From the NCBI GenBank assembly GCA_027559495.1, contig JAMXSV010000006.1, positions 124,001 through 188,000 of the forward strand: a stretch of DNA of 64,000 bases. The letters run 5' to 3'. Positions 57,117-64,000 of this stretch are shown here, in pieces (position 1 is the stretch's first letter; every line of letters starts with the position of its first letter). The notes beneath the pieces are model-generated. The model did no database searches, was not told where the DNA came from, and worked only from the letters and a program-made list of their open reading frames with translations. The position numbers were made by a program, and so were the translations under genes. This stretch comes from Aurifilum marmelostoma (lineage: Eukaryota; Ascomycota; Sordariomycetes; Diaporthales; Cryphonectriaceae).

Positions 57117-60100
57117 ATGGCATCGCGGACGGCCCGCGCCTTCATACTGGGGGCGCTTGCACTGTCGAGCGCCGCCTCCGCCTTCTCCAACTACTCGTCC
57201 TCCTATGCTGGTGTCGAGGCTCTGCGCGCGCAGCTTGCGCTGATGGACGATCGCCCAAAGGACTGCCCGCCATGGTCTGTCTCCTATGCTCCTCGATGTT
57301 CAGGCCAACGAGACACTTGACAGCTGACGCTTCCTATGTGTCTCCAGCTTTAACTGCCTCCTGCCAGCCTTCACCTGCAGCCAATATGCGGAATGCAACA
57401 CGTACAACGGCCAGTGCACATGTCCTGACGGATTTGGTGGCATTGACTGCATCGAGCCTCGTACGTCACTCCGACAACAACCCCCCCCCCCCCCGGTGCT
57501 TTCTTTCCCCTATATTGACTGAGGGCTAGTGTGCGGTTCTTTGGCCAGAGGCAACGAGCATCGACAGATACGTGCGGGCGACAAGTGCGAATGCGACGAA
57601 GGCTGGGGCGGTATAAATTGTAACGTGTGTGATGACGATCGGGCCTGCGACTCTCTGATGGAGTCTGGAGACGGTGGCGTCTGCTATCAGATGGGGAATG
57701 TGCTCAAGAACAACTACCAAATGTGCGACGTGACCAACGACAAGATCCGAGACCTCTTGGGTGAACAAGTCCCACAGGTCACATTCACTTGCAACGCGCC
57801 CGATGGCAGATGTGACTTCCAATGTAAGCCAGATCAATCTTGCCCATCGTTTCCTTGGGGCCATGAGCCCGCGCTGACACCAGGCAGTCTGGGTCGACCA
57901 GAAAGAATCGTTCTACTGCACCCTGGACCAGTGCGGGTCGAGCTACGACTTCAGCGACGAGAACTACAACAGGACCTCGTATAACTGCAAGAACGTCGAG
58001 TGCTCATGCATATCCGACCGAATGCTCTGTGGCCTGGACGGGTCCGTCGACATCAGTGACTTCTTGACCGAGGAGATCAAGGGCCCCGGTTCGTTCAAGT
58101 GTGTCCAGAACAAGGGCGGCGTCAACAAGTGCAGCTTCGAGGAGCCGGCCATGAATGACCTGATCAGCTCTATCATCGGCGACTCGAGCATCTTCCTGTC
58201 CTGCCGCTCCGGCGAGTGCGTGCACTTCTCCGAACTGCCTGACTACAAGCCGTCCGTTCCCAAGATCAACACCCCACTCATCGCCGGGGTGATCGCTGGC
58301 TGCGCCCTCTTCCTTGTCGCCGTCATCGTTCTCACCTGGTATCTGTCAAGGCGCTCCTTCAGATACGGACCCATCCATCTAGACGACTCCGACGACGAGG
58401 CGCTCAAGCTCATGACAGACCATAAGCCCGCGTCACTGCAGTTTGAGAACGTCTCATATACCCTCAATGGCAAACAGATTCTGTACTCGCTATCAGGTGT
58501 CGCTCACCCTGGTGAGATTTGCGCCATCATGGGTGCTTCTGGAGCAGGCAAGACGACATTTTTGGATATTCTGGCGCGCAAGAACAAGCGGGGTGCTGTA
58601 AGCGGTGACTTCTTTGTCAATGGCGAAAAGGTCAGCGACGCGGACTTCAAGTCTGTTGTTGGCTTTGTCGACCAGGAAGACACCATGCTGTCAACCTTGA
58701 CAGTCCACGAGACGATCCTCAACAGCGCCTTGCTGCGACTGCCTCGCGATATGACGAGGGCTGCCAAGGAACAACGGGTCACGGAGGTTGAGAAGCAGCT
58801 TGGCATTTTCCATATCAAGGACTCCCTGATCGGTTCCGAGGAAGGCAAGGGTCGCGGGATCTCGGGCGGTGAGAAGCGTCGGGTCGGCATCGCCTGCGAG
58901 TTGGTCACCAGCCCATCCATCCTCTTCCTGGACGAGCCTACCAGCGGTCTCGACGCATACAACGCCTTCAACGTTATTGAATGCCTGGTGACTCTAGCCA
59001 AGGACTTTAAGCGGACTGTCATCTTTACAATTCACCAGCCGCGCTCAAACATCGTCGCCTTGTTCGATCGATTGGTTCTCCTGGCCCAAGGTAACCCCGT
59101 ATTCTCCGGCCCCTTTGGCCAGTGCCAGGCATACTTTGATCGCGTTGGCTACGAGTGCCCACCGGGCTTCAACATTGCCGACTTCCTCGTGGACCTTACC
59201 ATGCACGCTAGCTCATCCACCAGCTTCGACGACGGCACTGTCTCGGCTGATGTGGCCAGTGTTGGGCCAAGCTCTACCCGGGGTGTCAAGAGTATCGCCA
59301 GCATCTCCAACGTCAGCATCGGTGAGGACAGCGGAGTCGAGGCATCATCGTCCAGGCCCAAGAACAAGCGCCGAGACTCTGTCAAGTCCAGGCAGGAGCG
59401 CGAGCTGTTCACTCGTCGCAAGACCAACGCCGATGCTGCGTCATCTGACGGCGAGGGCGAGACTGGTGCATACAAGCTTCATCGGCAGCCTCCTGGCCGT
59501 GTCCCACCCCAGATCATCGAGGACCCCCATGACCTTCCTCCTGCGGCATCGGGTGGTACCGATCTTGATATCCTCGTCAATTCTTTCCGGACATCTGACA
59601 TCGCCCGCACGACCCATGAGGAGATCTCCCAAGCTGTAGCTACGGCTCAAAGCGCCAATGGTCGGAACGGAAATGGGTATAGTGCCGAAGGTCCCAACAT
59701 TCACACGAGCGTTGTTGGCAAGGGATACGCGCGCATCGGATACGCTCGACAATTCGTCATCTTGTCGCAACGCACTTGGAAGAATCTTTACCGCAACCCG
59801 TTGTTGATGCTGACGCATTACGCGATCGCCATCCTCCTCGGCGTTCTCTCTGGATACCTCTTCTACGGCCTGACCGAGGACATCCCCGGCTTCCAGAACC
59901 GCCTGGGTCTATTCTTCTTTGTGCTTGCCCTGTTCGGCTTCAGCACCCTGACGAGCCTGAACGTCTTCTCTTCCGAGAGGCTGCTCTTCACCAGGGAGCG
60001 TGCGAACGGGTATTACTCGCCGGTGACCTATTTCGCATCCAAGGTTCTGTTCGACATCATACCTCTTCGGATCATCCCACCAATTCTCATGGGTATCATT

Positions 60101-60571
60101 ATCTACCCGATGACGGGACTGAAGGCTGACGCGGCTCACTTCTTCATCTTCATCCTCGTGCTGGTCCTGTTCAACCTCGCGGCTGCGTCCATCTGTCTCT
60201 TCATAGGCATTGTGTGCAAGGACAACAGCGTGGCCAACCTGATCGGCAGCCTGGTCATGCTCTTCAGTCTGCTCTTTGCCGGGCTTCTCCTCAACCAGGA
60301 CAAGATCCCCGACGGCGCCAAGTGGCTCCAGTGGCTGTCCATCTTCCACTATGCGTTTGAGTCTCTGATCGTCAACGAAGTCAGCAAGCTGACGCTGGTG
60401 GACAAGAAGTATGGCCTGGATATCACGGTGCCTGGTGCTGCGATCCTCAGCTCGTTCGGCTTTGACAACAGCGCCATGTGGAGAGATGTCATCAGCCTGG
60501 GTGCCTATGCCGCTGTCTTTGTCGTCCTGGCCTATGCTGCGATGCACGTCCTGCTGGTAGAGAAGCGGTAG
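57117..60571 (+). CDS. ADP1: ABCG half-transporter, Adp1 type
   Basis: An ABC transporter of the Adp1 group of subfamily G; its substrate is unknown. Exons 57117-57274, 57348-57460, 57530-57823 and 57888-60571 give 1082 residues. Order: signal peptide (about 1-22), a Cys-rich luminal or extracellular region with an EGF-like CTCPDGFGGIDC and a second CECDEGWGGINCNVC, a first membrane segment (about 400), one nucleotide-binding domain and six C-terminal membrane segments. NBD motifs are GASGAGKTT (Walker A), ISGGEKRR (signature), LFLDEPTSGLD (Walker B) and TIHQPRS (H-loop). A long acidic, Ser-rich linker (about 700-840) precedes the membrane domain. Intron 1 splits a Cys codon and has a weak GTCTGT donor. 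Yeast Adp1 is about 1049 residues. Confidence 0.92.
57481..57494. repeat. Poly-C run of 14 in ADP1 intron 2
   Basis: A homopolymer inside the second ADP1 intron; it does not affect the reading frame. Confidence 0.85.
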
Positions 60572-60958
60572 GGTGATCATGTGGAGATAATAGAGAGGAT
60601 TAGAGGTCTTTTGTACATGTCATTGAATATTTGGAAGTGTTCCTGCGTGCGGTCCTGCTCTGGTTCAGGACAAGGGACACGATCGCTATCTAGACTATGC
60701 CGTGTTCTTTAATTAGAGGCAACGTGGGCGAATTCATCCCCGATCTTGTATTGCATACGAACCTTTGGCGTTGGGGGGTGGGATTTCGAAAGCATCCTGG
60801 AGACGACGTGGATCTTCTTTTGAGCACATTTCAACGAGGGAGATTCAAGTGTACATCAGTTGACCATATCTCTGCCCGCCCTTTTTGCGCGAGGTTGTAC
60901 ATCTCTGAACAGCGTCATTTGGATTTGTAACATTTTCCTCGTCTGAAATCATTCTGGT
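60572..60958. other. Convergent 3' intergenic DNA
   Basis: 387 bases between the stops of ADP1 (plus) and PET123 (minus), holding both 3' ends. No gene is seen. Confidence 0.65.
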
Positions 60959-61908
60959 CTAATCCACAGACAGCGCACCGCCAGTAAGCTCGCCCGCCAC
61001 GACCTTTTGCCTCTGCACGGTCTTGTTGAACGAGGTATCGAAGGCCTTTGTGACCTGGGTGCTGGTGCCCCTCATATCCGCAAACATCTGCCGCACCGTG
61101 GTCGGCGAGCCATAAGCCTCCCACATGTTCTCTGCGCCCCAGAAGATACCCCGTGCGGTGCCCGCCTTGGTAAAGTGCTGCTCCGAGAAGATCTCGTCCA
61201 CCTTCCTGGCGAGCTCCTCCTCCGTCACGATGAAGTTGCTGGCCTCGACGTACAGCCGCTGGATGGCATCCTTCCTCGCCTCCGACTTGGCCGCCTGCAG
61301 GGCCGCCGTCCGCTCGGCCGACTCCCGCTGGCGGGTGGCGTACTCCGGGTCCCGGATGACGGACGTGTCCAGCGTGGCCAGGGGGATGGTGCCCCGCGTG
61401 AGGACCTCGTCCGGGCGCTCGGGGGCGCGCTTGTCGTCCAGGTTGCGCTGCGCGTGGGCGTCGGCCCTGGCCCTGGCCCCGGCCTCGCGCTTCTGCTTGC
61501 GCTTCCACAGGCTGCCGATGCCGCTGCCCAGGGCCTGCCGGCGGCTCTCGGCCATGAGGCGCTTCCAGGCGTCGCGCTCGGACCGGGGGGCTCGCCGCGC
61601 CGCTCGGCCTTGGAGCGGGGCGCCGTGTCGCGCACAAAGGTCGGCGAGAGCTTGTGGTCCCTGTGGGCGCGCTTGGTGAAGATCTCGCGCGGCACGGGCA
61701 GGTGGCCTCTGACGGGGGGCTTCTTGGTCTCGTCCGACTGGGGGAGCTCGGGGAGGGGGATGAAGCGGGGGGACTCGGGCGGGATGGGGATGTCGGAGGG
61801 GTTGGCGGTGGTGCTGGTGAAGGGCCGAGCTGCTGCTGCTGTGGGCCTGGGGGCGAAGACGGGTGCTGAGAGGGCGCGCAGAGGCGCTCTTCGTATTGGT
61901 GGTGGCAT
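60959..61908 (-). CDS. PET123: Mitoribosomal small-subunit protein mS26 (Pet123) with one frame break
   Basis: A mitochondria-specific component of the small ribosomal subunit. The start ATG at 61908 (MPPPIRRAPLRALSAP) opens an Arg/Ala-rich presequence. The family stretch FTKRAHRDHKLSPTFVRD follows. The later half has SERDAWKRLMAESRRQALG, the long basic coiled-coil, and EASNFIVTEEELARKVDEIF, which parallels yeast Pet123. The two halves lie in different frames; the break is at plus-strand G6 61585-61590, where one more base restores 316 residues (GEPPR-SERDAW). No intron fits there. Since both halves are conserved and essential for mitochondrial translation in yeast, a miscalled homopolymer is likelier than a pseudogene. 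Confidence 0.85.
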
Positions 61909-61914
61909 TGTCTT

Positions 61915-61947
<33 letters not shown>

Positions 61948-62467
61948 CCTTTCTGGACAGACGACGGGTCGAGCTGTGCTGGGTATCGACACCGTCCAGC
62001 CCCCTCGAAGTTGGTCGACCAGATGATCAGAGTAGTGGTAGAGGAGGTGGTGATGGTGGTGGTGGTGGTGGTGAGATGGAAACGGCCTTGGTGCAATTGG
62101 CAGCTCATGGGAACGAAATTTCGTCTTACATAACACGCCGAGACTCACTAAAATTTTGGAGGCAGGCACTGAGACCCCACCGACTCCAACCAACCCTGCA
62201 GTTCTGAACTTTTTTTTTTCCTCCCCTACCTCTGAAGAAGGGTCCCCCTCCCATTTCCTCTTTTGCTTCTTGATGAATTTCCTGCACCACTAGGCCTTCT
62301 CCCAAGGTGTTGTTACTCCTTCAATTTATTCTTTGGTAGCACACACTCGGTCTCGAGAGGCTCGGACAGGCTGTCCACCGGCTTTTTTTTCTTTTCTTTT
62401 TTAATATTTTCATCAAGGTCAACTCACGAAGGCCGACTGCTGCAAGTCTCTGCCAATTCCGACTACA
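61909..62467. promoter_or_regulatory. Divergent promoter shared by PET123 and NOG2
   Basis: 559 bases between two opposed start codons. A (TG)n run (61919-61946) sits just upstream of the PET123 ATG, so it becomes (CA)n in that leader. TGG/GTG repeats lie at 62047-62073, and the NOG2 side is T-rich. Both genes serve ribosomes (mitochondrial small subunit, nuclear 60S), so shared control is plausible. Confidence 0.6.
61919..61946. repeat. (TG)n microsatellite next to PET123 start
   Basis: Fourteen TG units ending about ten bases upstream of the PET123 start codon on the minus strand, inside its expected 5' leader. Confidence 0.85.
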
Positions 62468-64000
62468 ATGGGTGGCTTCAAGAAGGAGGCAAATCGTCGG
62501 GTTCGCGATGGCACCGACAAGGGCGGCAGCAATTTGAAGGTCAAAGGGTATGCTTGTCTCTGCATCTTCTTCCCCTCGAGGACATTTAGAATTCAATGCT
62601 GACAGCTGGGGCCTCCAGAGAAAACTTCTACCGCACCGCCAAAAAGGTCAAGCAGCTCAACATCCTAAAAGAAGGCAAACCCCAGCGCAACGCCGAAGGC
62701 AAGATTGTCAAGGCCGCCTCGTACCAGAGCCGCGATGTCCCCAGCGCCCGCGTCGAGCCCAACCGCAAGTGGTTCTCCAACAGCCGTGTCATTAGCCAGG
62801 AGTCGCTCAGCGCATTCCGCGATGCCATCGCCCAGAAGGAGAAGGACCCCTACACCGTCCTGCTCAAGAGCAACAAGCTGCCCCTGTCCCTGATCCGCGA
62901 CGGCCAGGACAACAGGGTCAACGGGCTCAAGCAGCACCAGGCCAAGATGACGGTCGAGACGTCGCCGTTCTCCGAGGTCTTCGGGCCCAAGTCCTCGAGG
63001 AAGCGGGTCAAGCTGAGCGTGAGCAATATCGACGAGCTGGCAGACGATTCGGTCAAGAGCTTGGAGACGTACCAGGAGAAGCTGGAGGAGGCGAGGCTGC
63101 TGAGCGGAGAGCTTGGTGCCGAGCAGGCTGCGGCTGGCGACATGCGCCCCGCAGATGAGGGCGTCATCACGACGGCCGTCGAGCCCATCTTCTCAAAGGG
63201 CCAGTCCAAACGCATCTGGAACGAGCTCTGTACGTGTCCACATTATTGGGCTTTGTATGCACACAGACCGTGCTAACCTACTTGCTACAGACAAGGTTAT
63301 CGACTCGTCAGATGTCATCTTACATGTCCTCGATGCTCGAGATCCCCTTGGCACACGCTGTCGGTCCGTGGAGAAGTACCTGAAGGAGGAGGCGCCGCAC
63401 AAGCACCTCGTCTTCATCCTGAACAAGTGCGACTTGGTCCCCGCCAAGGTTGCCGTAAGTTTTCCCCGACATGACTTGCACTTTTTTTTCTTTTTTTCTC
63501 TCCCAACCCCCCAAGTTCTAGTCAGGAAATTTTCCGGCGTCTCGGCGTCTGATGGAATCTGTCTGTTATAACTTGGGGAGAGTGACTTTCATCTCCCAGA
63601 ATCCCTCGGTTTCGGCCAGGGAGGACAGATGGTCTCCGTTTTGGCTGAACGTCGCGGGAGTGAATTTGTCTCCATTTGAGTTGAAGTCTGCCTTGTTCAC
63701 CTGAACACATTCCCGTGGATTTCTTAGTAAAGAGGACATACATATCCCGAGCGAGCCCAGTGGCTCCCTGATTTTTGCATCTCGTCTGTCTAGCTCTACA
63801 GTGCCCAAGGCTAACGACTGCTAGGCTCAATGGGTGAAATACCTGCAAAAGGACTACCCCACGGCGGCATTTCGCGCCTCCATCAACAACCCGTTTGGCA
63901 AGGGATCCCTCATCAACCTGCTCCGGCAGTTCTCCAAGCTCCATGCCGACAGGAAACAGGTGTCCGTGGGCTTGATCGGGTACCCTAACACCGGAAAGTC
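62468..64000 (+). CDS. NOG2: Nucleolar GTP-binding protein 2 (5' part)
   Basis: A circularly permuted GTPase that acts on late nuclear pre-60S particles before export. Exons 62468-62547, 62619-63229, 63291-63454 and 63825 onwards; the gene leaves the window at 64000. Intron 1 separates MGGFKKEANRRVRDGTDKGG and KVKG from ENFYRTAKKVKQLNILKEGK, the Nog2-specific N-terminus. The permuted G motifs appear in order: DSSDVILHVLDARDPLGTRC, then NKCDLVP (G4), then SINNPFGKG (G5 region), and GYPNTGKS (G1) as the last residues visible. The start has a CAATGG context. The third intron is 370 nt, far longer than its neighbours. PET123 is divergent across 559 bases. Confidence 0.93.
63455..63824 (+). other. 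370-nt NOG2 intron with hairpins and a decoy acceptor
   Basis: The donor GTAAGT follows GCCAAGGTTGCC, and the acceptor CTGCTAG precedes GCTCAATGGGTG. A strong polypyrimidine tract at about 63480-63510 is followed by earlier AG acceptors near 63513-63522; using one would bring stop codons. Further in, GGGAGA at about 63578 pairs with TCTCCC at about 63593, and TCCCT at about 63601 pairs with AGGGA at about 63617. Confidence 0.55.

Noticed and set aside
1..64000. CRISPR array, operon structure, rRNA genes or intact transposons
   Set aside because: The window is eukaryotic with spliced genes; no spaced direct repeats, terminal inverted repeats with a transposase, or rRNA motifs were seen.

Overview
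This 64 kb window is chromosomal DNA of a filamentous ascomycete (Pezizomycotina, most likely Sordariomycetes). The evidence is: short GT-AG introns, usually 50-110 nt with fungal GTANGT donors; ACCATGG-type start contexts; CT-rich 5' leaders; many microsatellites; and proteins with clear fungal orthologues (TAF1, RLM1, ROK1, YAE1, LYS12, PET123, ADP1, NOG2) beside ascomycete-only families (a Clr5-domain protein, a yapsin-like protease). I see no transposon, rRNA, tRNA or CRISPR array. The species cannot be fixed from sequence alone.

Layout. 1-15 kb: TAF1 (TFIID subunit), a gene-empty stretch of about 7.5 kb, then the MADS-box regulator RLM1 behind a pyrimidine-rich leader. 15-23 kb: AT-richer DNA with one small uncertain gene, then a thioredoxin-fold peroxiredoxin-like gene tail-to-tail with a seven-exon MFS sugar transporter. 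23-32 kb: the DEAD-box helicase ROK1 divergent from a Clr5-domain protein, a secreted-type amidase, and YAE1. 32-36.7 kb: gene-empty, partly AT-rich. 36.7-48 kb: a single-pass membrane protein, a conserved proline-rich protein, mitochondrial ribosomal protein uS8m, a long disordered protein with a broken frame, and homoisocitrate dehydrogenase (LYS12). 48-64 kb: mitochondrial elongation factor G (frame broken once), a GPI-type aspartic protease, a PLP aminotransferase, an ADP1-like ABC transporter, mitoribosomal mS26/PET123 (frame broken once) and the 5' part of NOG2, which runs off the window.

How the genes relate. No metabolic gene cluster is visible. Six of the housekeeping genes serve ribosomes or translation (ROK1, YAE1, uS8m, mtEF-G, mS26, NOG2). 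PET123 and NOG2 share a divergent promoter of about 560 bp.

Most useful observations: (1) three genes each lose frame exactly at a six-base G/C run, two needing one base fewer and one needing one base more, which looks like homopolymer length error in the assembly rather than three dying genes; (2) the Clr5-domain protein has an unusual architecture with two ~100-residue repeats and a separate C-terminal domain; (3) the NOG2 gene has an outlier 370-nt intron with internal hairpins; (4) intergenic DNA carries clusters of GTAC-centred short palindromes. Exon joins given here were derived by hand from splice motifs and frame arithmetic and have not been checked against RNA.
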